DNA of 64,000 bases from assembly GCF_020171115.1 (NCBI RefSeq), contig NC_058103.1, positions 88,357,001 to 88,421,000 of the forward strand, written 5' to 3'. Of this stretch, positions 1 through 12,184 are shown piece after piece; the first letter of the stretch is position 1; each line of letters begins with the position of its first letter. Under the pieces are notes generated by a model that was not told the origin of the DNA, made no database searches, and worked only from the letters and a program-made list of their open reading frames with translations. The position numbers and the translations under genes were made by a program. The DNA comes from Neogale vison. Taxonomy: Eukaryota > Chordata > Mammalia > Carnivora > Mustelidae.

Positions 1-1124
1 TTCATTGTCAGGCTGCCGAATGCCCTGGACTACCTCCACTGCCTCATTATCTTCCTCGCTCCCCCTCCTTCTCAACCTTCAGCAAAATTGTCTTTTACCA
101 ATCTGCAGAGCCAAGGCCCAGGAAGAGGAGTAGGTTCAGAACAGGAGTGGAAGCCCAGATCCTCCTAGATGCTGGCTCCCTATTGGCATCCACCTTTTTT
201 TTTTTTTTTTCCCTCCCTGGCAGCTGCTTCTACACCAGAACTGGACCTAATTGGGACAACTGGTCCTCTTCAGGGCTTGCCCACCTTCAGCATTTCTGCT
301 TTCCTGAAGTCGTGCAGAGATGTGTAAAGGGAAAATGTGCTAATTATACTTGTAGTTGTTACTTGTGGAAATCATCCAGGCCTCCAGGGCCCTGCCATCA
401 GCTCAAGGTGGTTTTATTCCAGACAACTGCAGACTCCCGTAGATGGCTGTCTGCTGTGCTTCATCCCTCTCCCTGTTCTAGAACATGATGCACCAAGCTC
501 ACTACATTAGGTCATTAAAATTGGATTGCAGAGGGCCAAGATGTGCAGCAACCACAGCAGCTATGTAACACAGAAAACGGGCTTTTCCTTTAAGCGGACT
601 CAGAGGAGTGGCGGGATGCATTTTCCCCATCAGATAGGGATGACCCAAAGAACTTGTTTCCTTCCCAATATTTTATCTGCTCTGTGGCTCATGGTGACAT
701 TAGTCACCTTTAAAACCGAAGTCCAAATTTGTAACCAATGCTAACAGTAGGGTATTTAAATGCTTTTTTTCTTTTTCTAGTTCGTTACATCATTCAGTGT
801 ACTAGTCAAGAGAAGCCAGAGATGTGGTCCAGGCTCAGTGGAGAGACAAAAATCTCACTTCATTAAATTAACCACTGAGACCAACCTGGAACACTCAATG
901 TCCTTCAATGACTATTTGGTATATTGTCCAAGAAGTACCACACAACTCTTGGACACAGTTGAAATGGAAACAAAACAAGACTTATATAATTCACCATATA
1001 TTTGTTAGTGAATTAGATGTGTACGTGGTTATAAGAATAAAAAATAAAAAAGTAGATAGTCAGACAGATGGGGGTAAAGTTTCTTAGCAGAGTATCCCAC
1101 ATATTCTCTGCACTCTGACTGTGC
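1..1124. other. Unassigned sequence, no gene seen
   Basis: No convincing coding region, splice-flanked exon or repeat family was recognised here. A run of about 16 T lies at 195-210. Open frames of 70-113 codons occur but have no recognisable protein content and look like chance. Confidence 0.5.
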
Positions 1125-1604
1125 TAGGTTTTATTACAAAAATGGTCTTAATTGTCACACTCTTCATAATGTGACTTTGTAGTTCTTCCCATTAAGAACT
1201 GGGGTCTATCTGCCTGTTTCTTGAATCTGGCCTTAGCAATCATGCCTTGGTTTGCCTCATAGAAGGAGGTAAAATTGTTGGTGTTCCAGCTCTAAACCTG
1301 GGCTTCAGGGACCTTGCATGTTTCTGCTAGGAGATTTGGAACCCTGCCTCTACCATGAAAATAATCCCAGGCTTTACTGTTGGATAATGAGAGACTAGGT
1401 AGAAACACTGAGATGACAAGCTGAAGCATCTCGGGCCAGCAGCCCCCAACTGACTTAGCAGCTGGCCACAGACATAAAACTGGGCCCAGCCAAGACCAGA
1501 AGGACCATATGGCCCATATTTCCAACCCCCAGAAACATGAGCTAAATAAATGATTGTTTTAAGTTGGTGATTTACAAGTTGGTTTCTTACACAGCAACAG
1601 GTAA
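1125..1604 (+). mobile_element. MaLR LTR (MLT1-like)
   Basis: The 3' end (about 1535-1604) matches the characteristic end of mammalian MaLR LTRs: a GAGCTAAATAAATGATTG block, then a TTTAAG...GTTTCTTACACAGCAA block, ending in TAACTGATATA. The 5' limit is uncertain. It is an old solitary LTR of an endogenous ERVL-MaLR element, with no internal retroviral sequence beside it. Subfamily assignment needs a repeat-library alignment. Confidence 0.75.
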
Positions 1605-2109
1605 CTGATATATCCATATTTAGGTTTTTGGACACCCTATTTCTTTTTGGACATCAGCAATCAATGCAATTGTTCCAATCACAAGCTAAGCCATCACCAC
1701 TTTGCACACGCCCTGTGGGCCTTGCAGATACATCCAGATCATTTCTGAATGCTACTGTTAACATGTCTGAGGTTTCTATTCAGTCTTGCCCATCTTCCCT
1801 TTCTATCTATCCCCTCTATCACCAAGTCTGCATTTCCTTTTCTGGATCCTAGAAATAGAGACCTACCTGGTCTCTGCATATTTCACCTTATTCTTTCTGT
1901 GATCCTTCACTCTCTAAAGAATTAGGCCTAAATACCTTATTTCAGGTCAGGACAAGACAACAACACTTGGTATCAAGTAGCCAGTACATGTCATACCAAC
2001 TTGAATAAAATAGAGAAGTGTTAAGTCTACTAAGGTTGATAGAGGCCTTCTTTAATCTTGTTGCATTTTACATCTGCAGATTCCTCCTGCACAATTTGTC
2101 TACCCAAGA
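1605..2109. other. Unassigned sequence
   Basis: Nothing recognised between the MaLR LTR and the L2 relic. A 74-codon frame at 1628-1852 has no recognisable domain. Confidence 0.45.
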
Positions 2110-2470
2110 CATCTGCCCTGCCCCTTCAATGTGTAACTCCCATATGGGCATTTCTGCTCACATCACTCTCCCCTAAACTCTACTGCTTCAAATCTTCTCT
2201 TGGTTTTTCCCAACTTCCCTAAATCTTCATTTTCCTTCAAGTCCAGCTTACCTCCTCTGAAACCTCCTCTACTGCCCCTACATGAGTCATCTCTCTCTTC
2301 TCTCTTGTCTCAGTTCTCTTAGAGCTCCCTTAGCTGCTGGTTGCTGCCTCTGCATAGCTCGTTATATAGAAGCTTGGAGACCAGGGGCCATGGATGTCCC
2401 ATCTCCACCACTCAGCACGGTGCCAGAAACATGTGCCTTCAGATGCCAATAATAGGTAAACATGGATTCG
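2110..2470 (+). repeat. L2 LINE relic
   Basis: Pyrimidine-rich sequence with the order typical of L2 3' ends: a CTCCTCTGAAACCTCCTCTA-like segment, then a GAAGCTTGGAGACCAGGGGC block (the usual 'GCTCCATGAGGGCAGGG' position), then CACTCAGCACGGTGCCAGAAACATG (shown in part) and AATAGGTAAACATGGA. Strongly diverged, so the limits are approximate. Confidence 0.5.
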
Positions 2471-2639
2471 ATTAAGCACCTCTCTCCCAAGACAAATTAA
2501 CATGTTGGCTCTCCTTTCTTTTAAAGAAAAGTCTCATACCCTTAATTTTGGGTATTGGATTTAAGGAGAAACAATAGACCTTCACTATCTCTGCTTTGCC
2601 TCCCAAAGAGTCCGATAAAAAAAAAGCAGAATTCTTCCT

Positions 2640-3130
2640 GACATGTAACTACCCCTTCCTGAACACTCACGAAGTACCAGGTACCACCCTAGAATTGCAT
2701 TCTGATCATCTCACTTAAATCTTACAAGAGTCCTAAGTGGTACATATTATTGCCTTCATTTTATTGTAGTGGAATCTATTAGCAGGATTGAATTCTTTCT
2801 TTAAAATTCCACAGGGTAGGAGAAGAATAAATGAAACAAGATGGGATTGGGAGGGAGACAAACCATAAGTGACTCTTAATCTCACAAAACAAACTGAGGG
2901 TTGCTGGGGGGAGGGGGGTTGGGAGAAGGGGGGTGGGGTTATGGACATTGGGGAGGGTATGTGCTATGGTGAGTGCCGTGAAGTGTGTAAACCTGGTGAT
3001 TCACAGACCTGTACCCCTGGGGAAAAAATATATTATATGCTTATAAAAAATTAAAAATTAAAAAAAATTCCACAGGCAGCAAGTGGCAGAGTTAAGATTT
3101 TACTCTAGTTCCATCTGAGCCCAGAATATG
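2640..3130 (-). repeat. MIR SINE relic split by an L1
   Basis: A MIR in reverse orientation. The left half (2640-2802) has the CACGAAGTACCAGGTACCA and CATCTCACTTAAATCTTACA blocks. The right half (3076-3130) has GCAGCAAGTGGCAGAGTTAAG. The two halves are separated by a group A L1 insertion with a 12-base duplication, so the MIR is the older host sequence. Confidence 0.7.
2815..3063 (+). mobile_element. Group A L1, 5'-truncated 3' end
   Basis: Only the L1 3' UTR is present: an AATGAAACAAGATGGGATTG block, a G-rich polypurine tract at 2906-2938, then AGTGTGTAAACCTGGTGATT and an A-rich tail. A perfect 12-base TSD, AAAATTCCACAG, lies at 2803-2814 and 3064-3075. Nothing of ORF2 remains. The insertion lies inside a MIR. 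Confidence 0.9.
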
Positions 3131-3284
3131 TGTTCTTTCGCAGTTAAGTGGTAATGCCCCTGACTTAGCCAGTTAGTTTGCTTTTAGGACATACAGAACA
3201 GCTTTTTATTATTGTTGCATTTTCCCATCAATAATCCTTAAATCCCAACCTAGATTTCAGTTCCATGGAATTTTCCTAGCGTAG

Positions 3285-3752
3285 TACTTTCTGTGTCAAA
3301 CCAAATAATGCCCTCACCCCCAAAGAGGTCCATGTCTTCATGACCAGAACCTGCAAACGTGTCGTGTTACATGGTATGAGGGGATTAAGCTTGCAGATGG
3401 AATCAAGTTTACTAATCAGCTAAACTAGAGGTGGGAAAATGATGCCCAGTCATCCAGGTGGGCTCTTTATAGAGGCAGGTGAGTCCAAGAAGGAGCTGTG
3501 ACCACAGAAACAGAGGACAGAATGACACAGCCTCTAGAAAGGGGCCCCAAGTCATAGAATCAGGCAGTCTTTGGAAGCTGGAAAAGGCAAGGAAACAGAT
3601 TCTCCCTTAGGAGCTCCAGCAAGAACGTTACTTTTAGCCCTCTGAGATCCATTTCAGACTCTGACCTCCAGAACTGTGAGATAATAAGTTTATGTTGTTT
3701 TGAACCAAGTCCGTGGTTGCTGTTACAGTACCAGTAGGAAACTAATATACCT
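3285..3752 (+). mobile_element. MaLR LTR (MLT1-like)
   Basis: Begins with a CCAAATAATGCCCTCACCCC-type stretch and runs through blocks typical of MLT1 LTRs (GGGATTAAGCTTGCAGATGG, GACCTCCAGAACTGTGAGAT). It ends with GTTGCTGTTACAGTACCAGT and GGAAACTAATATA. The open frame on the opposite strand (3560-3805) is a shadow of this repeat. No internal retroviral sequence is present. Confidence 0.8.
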
Positions 3753-4047
3753 CCCCATAGAAACAGGGTCCATTCATAGGCCAGTTGCTTGTTAAGACTT
3801 CTCACAGTTCAGAAGCCACAGTCTGAATAATTTTAAGAAAGTGTTTCGATTAAACACCTATTATGGGGGTATTGTAATTTGTTCCCACAAATAAACTGAG
3901 GAAAATCTTTCAAGAGGCACTTCACATTGCTAAATAAGAAAGAAAGACAACTGACCCCTCTTCTTTCCTGGGTTCATGCACCCTGTAGGAACATGGTTCA
4001 TGAAGGTTCTGATTAGCTGAGATTTCCTGTAAAACTAATGTGTCCTT
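3753..4047. other. Unassigned sequence
   Basis: Nothing recognised between the MaLR LTR and the short L1 tail. Confidence 0.45.
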
Positions 4048-4157
4048 CTATGGTGAGTGCTGTGAAGTGTGTAAACCTGGTGATTTACAGACCTGTACCC
4101 CTGGGGCTAATAATACATTATAAATTTATTAAAAAATTTAAAAAATTAAAAAAAAAC
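4048..4157 (+). mobile_element. Group A L1, very short 3' fragment
   Basis: About 110 bases of the group A 3' UTR: CTATGGTGAGTGCTGTGAAG, AACCTGGTGATTTACAGACC, TGTACCCCTGGGG, then an A-rich tail. No clear TSD was found. The 60-codon frame at 4038-4220 is a translation of this tail and not a gene. Confidence 0.8.
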
Positions 4158-4309
4158 AAGTGGATTTACACATGTGAGTCTATTTTGGACTTTATTTTTA
4201 TATTCCTGATCTCTCTGTAAATATGTGCACTGATGACATATTTTTTTTATTTTTTTTGACATATTTTAAAAAAATAATCTCACTTCATTAAAGGAATTGG
4301 TATCTGTAA

Positions 4310-4332
4310 ACACACACACACACACACACACA
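4310..4332. repeat. (CA)n microsatellite
   Basis: An uninterrupted dinucleotide run of about 11 units, followed by an A-rich CAAAACAAACAAAA stretch. Confidence 0.95.
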
Positions 4333-4966
4333 AAACAAACAAAAAAGCCTAATGTGTCCTTGCTAGTTTCCAAATGATGCCTTTCTCTTCCCAGTAAAAT
4401 CAAGAACTGCCAATAAAGTACAGTCCAGCAGCTGGGCCCCCTGTCTCTCGCAGATACCACATACACAAATAGGAAGATGGTCTCCAATGCTATAATTTCC
4501 TGGCCAGCAAGTGTCTTGGGTTTCACTTGAGTGGTTAATGATGATGTCACCCGAGTGCCTTAGTATGGGGCATTTCCAACCGTCAATTAAAGAACTATCA
4601 TTTACTCTATATATTAACATCCAGAACAATAAACACAGTGGAACACAGTCATTAGAGGCAGCCATAATCCATGGCCTGCTGTGTCCTGATGTCAGCCCTG
4701 CTGTGTTTGACATCTGAAATCAGTCCAAAGAAAGCACTGCATTTTCAAAGCTGGGACTACATGGAGGATATCCACCCCTGGCTTCATTCCATCTTCCCAC
4801 CTCCGTCTTCTAACCTATCAACAGTGTGGGTTCAACCCCAGAGTTAAAAACCCCTGTATTTTACAAAAAGACATCCAGGCCAACCTTCTCCCAGACTGGG
4901 AATAATGCCACCAGTTTTCAGTTGGTTGAACCTAGTGGGCCTTCACCATCAGATAATAAACCAATT
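4333..4966. other. Unassigned sequence
   Basis: No repeat or gene recognised. Overlapping frames on both strands (such as 4363-4713 minus and 4511-4717 plus) have no recognisable protein content. Confidence 0.45.
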
Positions 4967-4981
4967 CAGGATGTTATGATT

Positions 4982-5157
4982 ATTTGTTTATTTATTTATT
5001 TGACAGATCACAAGAAGGCAGAGAGGTAGGCAGAGAGGGGGGGGAAACAGGCTCCCTGCTGAGCAGAGAGCCCAATGCGGGGCTCGATTCCAGGACCCTG
5101 GGACCATGACCTGAGCCAAAGGCAGAGGCACTAACCCACTGAGCCACCCAGGTGCCC
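4982..5157 (-). mobile_element. Can-SINE
   Basis: A carnivore tRNA-Lys-derived SINE in reverse orientation: T-rich tail at the left, GAGAGCCCAATGCGGGGCTC in the body, and the tRNA-like head ending in GAGCCACCCAGGTGCCCC. The TSD is AGGATGTTATGATT at 4968-4981 and AGGATGTTACGATT at 5159-5172, with one mismatch. Confidence 0.93.
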
Positions 5158-5482
5158 CAGGATGTTACGATTCTTAATCTAAAGGATGATAAAATGTAAT
5201 GGGCCTGAAGACATTAAAAAAAAAAAAAAAGCCTGACCTTATGATGCATAAAGGGAGCAGAGTCAATAATGTGGAAAATCAGAAAAATGAAAGGAAATTA
5301 TATTTAAACTTAGCTGAAATATTGTACCTCAAAGTTCTCTTCATATATTTCCTAGAATTGTTCTCCATATCCACTCAACACAAACTAATTAATCACTTAT
5401 TGGTGCTGGGAAGGAAAGATAGAAATGTTAGTAAAATCACAGAGTCTAGTGGAGGAAACAAAGACTCAGTCAATATCCAAAC

Positions 5483-5645
5483 TTGTCATTTATGTGGCAC
5501 TCACTATGTCAGACACAAGCTATTCTGAGAGCTCTGCATACATGATCTCATTGGACTCTTTTTACAACCTGCTAAGGTAGCTCTTCTGCGCCCTGTTTTG
5601 CTAATAAGGTAAGAGAGCCATAAGACCCCTTGATGCTAGATCTGG
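5483..5645 (-). repeat. MIR SINE relic
   Basis: Reverse-orientation MIR core: ATGTGGCACTCACTATGTCA, then GATCTCATTGGACTCTTTTT ACAACC, then CCTGTTTTGCTAATAAGG at the position of the usual CCCATTTTACAGATGAGG. Diverged; ends approximate. Confidence 0.55.
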
Positions 5646-7673
5646 AATCCAGTCTCCACACTGCACAGGAGCCATGGGGCAAGTGCAGTAGTTCTTCCTG
5701 TCCTGTAGGGTCCATGCTTGTCTCCCGCTGTCAACACAGCACAATTACATTTCCCAGGGTCCGGCCACCTAGATTCCTGAGCTGAGCTTACTTCAAGGGA
5801 TGCAGAATTAACCCGGAACTCAAAAGCCTGCTCTGTCAGACAGTGACAGGGTAGAGAAGCCTCTCAGTGTTTCTTTCATGGGTCAGAGCACGTGGAGAGA
5901 TGTGCTCGGGTCGTTGAGGTGATGAGAAGGTTCTCCAGACTAAGATGGGGTGGGACGGACACCAGGAAAGCCTTCCCCGCATCTAAGGCCCTCTGGGACC
6001 CAACAGCTCCAGGACTAGATAAAAAGCAGACTCTCTCCAGGGGACTGGCAGCAACTCCCTCCTGCCTCACAGGGTAGATCTTGCACATGAACTTCCCTGG
6101 AAGAGCATCTGATGAGGTTGGTCAGCGAACTTGGAGCATCCCTTTGGGGGGCGCTGTTAGACCTCAGCAGTTCAGGGGGCAGAGCCTGCCATCAGCCTCA
6201 CCTTCGGGCTGTGAGTGCCTCATGCCCCAACGTCCACACTGTCACTCTCAGGTAGCAGCAGAGCCAGTGACTTCCCGCACCAGGGCACGAGCAAACTCAT
6301 TGCACTTAGGGCAGCATTCCTGGGAAGGAAGATGGTGAGCACAACAGCAGGCATGTAGACGCCCTGTGTGTGTGTATCTTTAGAGTCAAGTAGAAGTGAT
6401 TTACTGTTCTGAATTATCTGTGCCATTGTTCCTCTCTGCTGAGCATTTTTTTGTCTGGTTTCGTTTTCCTTCGTTGTTAGGAAAGGGTTATTCAGTATGT
6501 GTGGGTTTGTAGAAGCAGATCAGACAGTCTCAGCCCACCAGTCTGTTTCTCTGAGCACAGGCTCTGGGGACTTTTGGGAAATGACTGTGTCATAACGCTG
6601 TGTTCAGAGGGAAGGTTTTTCCAAGTTGCTAAGTGCAATTTTCTTAACACCTAGGAGCCTTGATGGGGCAGGAGAGGAGAAAGTGAGAGGCTCTCTGGTG
6701 GAGGTTTCCTGGCTGTCCTGTGGGGCATTACTTACTAGACTTGCACACCCTGCATGCGTTCCTGTGCACTTTACAAACCAGATAGACTTGCTTATTCCAA
6801 TCATTCTCCTCGCTCTACCTATGGACTTTTGCTGCACGTGGCCGCCACCTGCTGGAATCAGCCTGGAACTGACTGCTGTGCCCCACAAGGCAGACACTGC
6901 CAGCACAGGAGGTGTGAGAGAACAGATTGTCAGATTCATTCCAGGGCATTCATTCCAGAGAGAGCCTCTAAACTGGCCTTGACCCACAAGAATCTGTTTT
7001 TAAATAGTCTTTTGGAGACCTAAAGTCTACAAATCCCTCTGATAACTCATCTGAGGGTTTAATCACCTTCTCTCAGAAATATTTTCCCCATTTGTGATCT
7101 CAATGATGCTTCTGTTTAGGTTAATTTCCTACTGATCTGTCTTGATCTGGGATGAAAAGCAACTGCTGTCAATTCTCTGGGTACAAGCTCTTTACAGGCC
7201 TGGAGAAAGATCAATGACTGTGCCCTACTTCTCTGAAAAGGTCCCAAGTTTTATTTTCTTTTAAATTGACTTCCTTGCACAGATTTTAAAACTTATTTAT
7301 CATCTCTGTGGCTGGCTCTCCTCTGAATGTTCTCGACTTCTCGACATTTCCCTTTAGCAAGGATCTGGCTAACCCCAAACACAATGCTTCCAACATCATG
7401 TATACTCTCCAGATGACCACTCCTTTGCCCACAATTTTCTGAGTACCTACTATGTGTGAGGTACACGGGTAAGACTTGTGTGGGACAGAAGACAAATTAC
7501 TCATGAACTTTCCAAAAAAAGAGAAGGCTTCAATGCCTGCAGAGATGACTATAACAGTGTCTGAGACAAATCCAGGCATTGGTGCCACTAGAGGCCGAGG
7601 GAGAGAATGAATACTTTCAGCATTTATTAGGCTTCATATAGGCAGTGGGGACCGAACTGGTCTTTAAAGATGT
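5646..7673. other. Unassigned sequence
   Basis: About 2 kb without a recognised gene. Frames at 6604-6987 (minus, 127 codons) and 6626-6982 (plus, 118 codons) overlap each other and have no recognisable domain. A short MIR-like scrap (GAGTACCTACTATGTGTGAG) lies near 7441. Confidence 0.45.
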
Positions 7674-7687
7674 GATACTGTGATTTT

Positions 7688-8084
7688 TTTTTAATTTAAT
7701 TTTATTTTTTTTTTAATTTTTTATTTTTTATAAACATACATTTTTATCACTAGGGGTACAGGTCTGTGAATCGCCAGGTTTACACACTTCACAGTGCTCA
7801 CCAAAGCACATACCCTCCCCAGTGTCCATAACCCCACCCCCCTTCTCCCAACACCCCTCCCCCCAGCAACCCTCAATTTGTTTTGTGAGATTAAGAGTCG
7901 CTCAGTTTGTTTTGTGAGATTAAGAGTCACTCCCAGTCCCATCTTGTTTCATTTATTCCTCTCCTACCCACTTAAGCCCCCATGTTGCATCACCACTTCC
8001 TCATATCAGGGAAATCATATGGAGTTGTCTTTCTCTGCTTGACTTATTTCGCTAAGCATGATACGCTCTAGTTCCATCCATGTT
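7688..8084 (-). mobile_element. Group A L1, 5'-truncated
   Basis: Reverse orientation. A T-rich tail is followed by GGGGTACAGGTCTGTGAATC, the C-rich complement of the polypurine tract (7832-7864), and the very end of ORF2 near 8000-8084. A perfect 14-base TSD, GATACTGTGATTTT, lies at 7674-7687 and 8085-8098. A 29-base segment is tandemly duplicated at 7873-7930. Confidence 0.92.
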
Positions 8085-8098
8085 GATACTGTGATTTT

Positions 8099-10310
8099 AA
8101 TAAGAATTAGATATTTGGTCTTCCACCCATTTTGTCTTAGAGTTCCTAAACCCATGGAATTTCCTGTGATGAGAGCAGTAAAGGTATTTCTCATTATGTT
8201 AATGAGACAAGTTCCTAAGGATGGATGCTGGTTGCCTGGGAACCAACAGTGGGATTAGAGGATTGGAACTTTCATCCCTCACCTCCCTCTTTACACACAC
8301 CTTGTGAGGGAGAGGAGAGGGACTGGAGACAGAGTTTAATCACCGGTGGCCAATCATGCCTAATGAATGGAGGTAATGAAGACTCCATAAATCCCAAAAA
8401 GGACAGAGGAGTTTGGAGAGCTTCCGGGTTGGTGAACACAGAGAAATTTGCAGAGAGTAGTGTGTTCAGAGAGGGCATGGCAGCTCTCTGTCCTTTTTCC
8501 ATACCTTGCCCTAAGCATCTCTTTCGTCTGGCTGTTCCTGAGATAGATCCTTTCACAATAACAGCAGTAATCTAGTAAGTAAAATGTTTCTCTTAGTTCT
8601 GCAAGCAACTCTAGCAAATTAATGAAATCCAAGGAGAGGGTTGTTGAAATTTCCCATCTAGAGCCGATGGGTCAGAAGGACAGATGACAGCCTAAAGCTG
8701 GCATTGGTGCTAAAGTGGGAAGGGACAGTCTTGTAGGACTGAGCCCTTTTCCTGTGGGATCTGACTCTTATCTCCAGGTAGATAGTGTCAGAATGGAGCT
8801 AAATGGTAGGACACCTAGCTAGTGTCTGAGAATTACTTGGTGGTGTATGGGGAAAACCCATATGCTGGAATTAGTGACCAGAATTGTTAGGATACGTCGA
8901 ATTGGTTGGACCTGAGAAGAAGTGTGCTAAGAAAGGACATGGCATTCCAGGCAGAGAGAACAGCCTGAGGAAAGCCTTGGTGACAAGGGATGACCAGGCA
9001 TGGGTGTGATCTTCTAGTTGTGTTGGTGGGTCAAGGGAAAAACAGATGAGGCCAGATTGTGGGGGCCTTCCCAATGGGGAACCACAAACGAATCCAGGTA
9101 CTGTGTTCACATTACATAACTCCTGTTGGATTCTATTAACTTGACAACTTGTTTTTCACCATCCTGACCCTAAATCATTCTCAGCTGTTCTTAGAGTCAC
9201 TTTTGTCCCCATCTAGCATTGGCTCTTGGTTTTGATTTGTTTACTCCAAATCCCAGTTTGGTTTTTACTCTGATTTTTCTCCTGAGAAATCTGTCTTGCC
9301 CTGGCATTATTCACTCCCACTCTCTTAGCCTAATCTTTGGCAAAATCAGTCCCAGTTGGCCAATTCTGCCTCAGTCACTCAATTCTTTTCCTGATGCAGT
9401 GAGTCTTAAACTCCTCTCTACCTTTAGATTTAGGAAGGCAGGCACCTGAGAGTCAGTGCCTGGTCAAGCCACCTGCCCATTCTGGCTTTGGTGTCCTCCT
9501 CTTTTAAAAGAAAGGGAAAGTATGTACCGGACCTCTTGGGTCCTTTCTCATGCTCATGATTTATGAGCCAATAACCGTAACTGTCTCTGTCCACAAGACA
9601 TTCCCCCTGCCAACTATTTCCATGGAATAATTTCAGCTCTTCCGAAAGAATTTTCCTATGAAATTGATTGAAAATGGGGTTTCAAACAAGCTGGATCTGC
9701 TGAGATGTCAACCAGCTTTGAGTTATGTTTCCCGCTGAGATGAGGATAGAAAAGATGAGAATCATGCCTGGCTTCCCTCTTGCCAAAGGACCTCTTCCCA
9801 GGAGATATTTTCAAAGACCAAGAGAAAATGATGGATGATAAAGCAGAAGAATGAGCTTCAGGTGACACTTAGCACCTGCTTCCTTTATGAACCAGCCAAA
9901 CCCTCACCCTGTCTCTCTCCTCCTCCTCTTGATTGTCAGACTGACCCTGTTCAATGCATCCTGTCAACAAAGCCAAGACCTTCCTTCTGTCCCTGTTCTT
10001 ACTGGAGTCTGTAGCCTGGTGGGTTCCATTAGCACATCTCATGCTTAGCTGCTTTGAGCCACTTACTACTTTGATTCTCAGTCTTCTCTTTGGTACTAAT
10101 TGCCTTCAGCATCTGTCTGGCAAGTGAAAAGTGAGATGAAAATTGCTGACAACCAGCAAATCAGTAAACTCCAGCCTCAGGTGCCTGTCAGGTGCTAAAA
10201 TTAACATGAGCCCATGTATCAGGAAAAATCCTGACGGTCAAGAGGATCATAGAAGGATGATACTAGGAGATTGGGGCAAGGAGTAAAAATCACAAGAATT
10301 TTATTACTTC
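8099..10310. other. Unassigned sequence
   Basis: No gene recognised. The segment 8890-9090 (GGCATTCCAGGCAGAGAGAA and surroundings) resembles an ancient interspersed repeat whose family I cannot name. Frames of 66-116 codons here overlap one another and look like chance. Confidence 0.4.
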
Positions 10311-10314
10311 TGTA

Positions 10315-10445
10315 TTGCTTTTATTATTGTAGTACTTCATAAGATAATTTCACATCAGTTACTTCAGTTTATTCTTATGATAGCCTTACAAAGTTAGGTG
10401 TTCTAAATCCCATTTTGTGGATGGGAAAACGTGAGGTTTTGATTG
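10315..10445 (-). repeat. MIR SINE relic
   Basis: Reverse-orientation MIR core with AGTTTATTCTTATGATAGCC, TTACAAAGTTAGGTGTTCTA and CCCATTTTGTGGATGGGAAA in the expected order. Diverged. Confidence 0.5.
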
Positions 10446-12184
10446 AATTTTTTTTTTTTTTTAGTTCCTTCCAGTAAGTTAACTTGACAGTTATGAGTTT
10501 CCTCTGGTTTGAAGAAAGAAAAATGTGCAGTTGAGATTATCTCAGAAAGAATCCTAAACTTTAAAAATAAGGGGGAAACAATGTGTATGATTGTTGACTG
10601 GAACTCTAGAAATTGTAGAAATCTGCAGATACTTACCAATAGCAGCATCAAGCTTCTTGAGAAGACTTTCCAGCCCTGAGGCTTAGCCACAAGTGTGGTT
10701 TAAGATGAAACTGGGAAGGACAATTACCACAGGGTAGGGAAAAGTGATAGTAGCTGGAGAGTCAAGTAAGGACCTGCAGGAGGTGATACCTTTCATCTGA
10801 ATTGGCCGTTTCTGCTCAGTCCCAAATAGAGGGAATAAAGAACACCCAAATGAAGTCTCAGGTGATACCAACCTGATGGAAATACCATGGAAGTCTTAAA
10901 AACACCAACCAGGAAGGAGGAAGTTCTTGGATTATGAGAGGATCCACAGGAATGTGGACTATGCGTCTCTAGCTTTTTGTTTGCTTGCTTAAATACTACA
11001 GACTTTTTTTTTTTTTTTTTGGTATTTGATGATTTAAGTGGCTTTTACAAGTAACTGAAACTGATTCCAAAATCTTTACAAGCCTTGACTTCCTTTATGT
11101 GGGACCAGTAAATATTTGCTAAGTGGGTGTCCAGCATTGGTGCTTTTAGCCCACAGCATCCCCCATAAAAGCTTTGTCCATAATTTGATCAACAATTGTG
11201 TTTCTCCTTTAGGCTTAGCCGAATCCTGCCTTTCCCCTAAAGCCTTCCCTGCTCACCACCTTTCATGGCGTTCTCATGACGCTGAATCCAATTAGATTGT
11301 GCAATTGACACTGGGTTCTTAAATACTTAGCACTGGCGGTACAGAATACCTTATTTCTCCTTTAAGAGAGGGAGCTATTTTTCATGGCTCTTTGCATTGC
11401 AGTTAGGATTTGTTATGCTTTAGGTTTTCAGAGAACTGTGCACTTGTTTATCTGCCCAGCACAATAACACTTCAAGGTAGACAGGGGTGGTAATAAGACT
11501 CCTTTGGTTGCAAGTGACAGAAGCCCAGCTTGCTGCAGCTTAAGTAGAAATGGAAATTTAGTTCACTCATAAACCAAAGGAAAAATCCAGAACAAAGTGA
11601 ATAAGCTCAGGGACGAGAGTATGAGATTTGATGACTCCAGCTAAGTGTGAACATTCTCTGCTGCTTCCTTTGGCTTTTCCAAAGGTGGAGTGTGAATATT
11701 GTCTTCCAGTGTCAGCAAGTATAAATCCTAGAGCTCCAACAAAATCACAACATTGGAAGGAGTAATTCTCCAAAGAAAGTCAAGGTCTGTGCCGGAAGGA
11801 GAAGGGGAGGACAGGCAGCATATAGAAAACAAATCTCCACTAGGCAAATCTCCACTAGGCAGGTTATAATTGTTACTATCTTCTGAAAACCACAGTGAAA
11901 CTGAAGTTCAAAGTTCAAGGTGGAGAAATCCTCTCTTGGATTTCTCAAGGATGAACAGATGACCACGAACATTGGGCGCTGCTCATAGTAAAATGCTCAA
12001 CAAAAATCAGTTCACAAGAATTTGATGAAAGCTACCTGCAATCCCATGCTTCCTTTCCAAATTGGAGTATCTAGGGCTGTAAGAGAAGAACCACTGCAGG
12101 AAAATGAAGCCATCACTGAATAATTACAGTGAAATAGAATTTGAAAACCATTAAAATGACAGTTATAACAGCAAAAACAAATCT
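10446..12184. other. Unassigned sequence
   Basis: T-runs lie near 10448-10463 and 11004-11021. The segment 11490-11830 (TTGGTTGCAAGTGACAGAAG and following) resembles an old interspersed repeat that I cannot assign. AAATCTCCACTAGGC occurs twice in a row near 11830-11860, a short tandem duplication. No gene recognised. Confidence 0.4.

Noticed and set aside
1327..1635. 102-codon minus-strand frame
   Set aside because: It is antisense to a MaLR LTR, which is non-coding.
6604..6987. 127-codon minus-strand frame overlapped by a 118-codon plus-strand frame
   Set aside because: Both strands being open over the same bases without a recognisable motif argues for chance.
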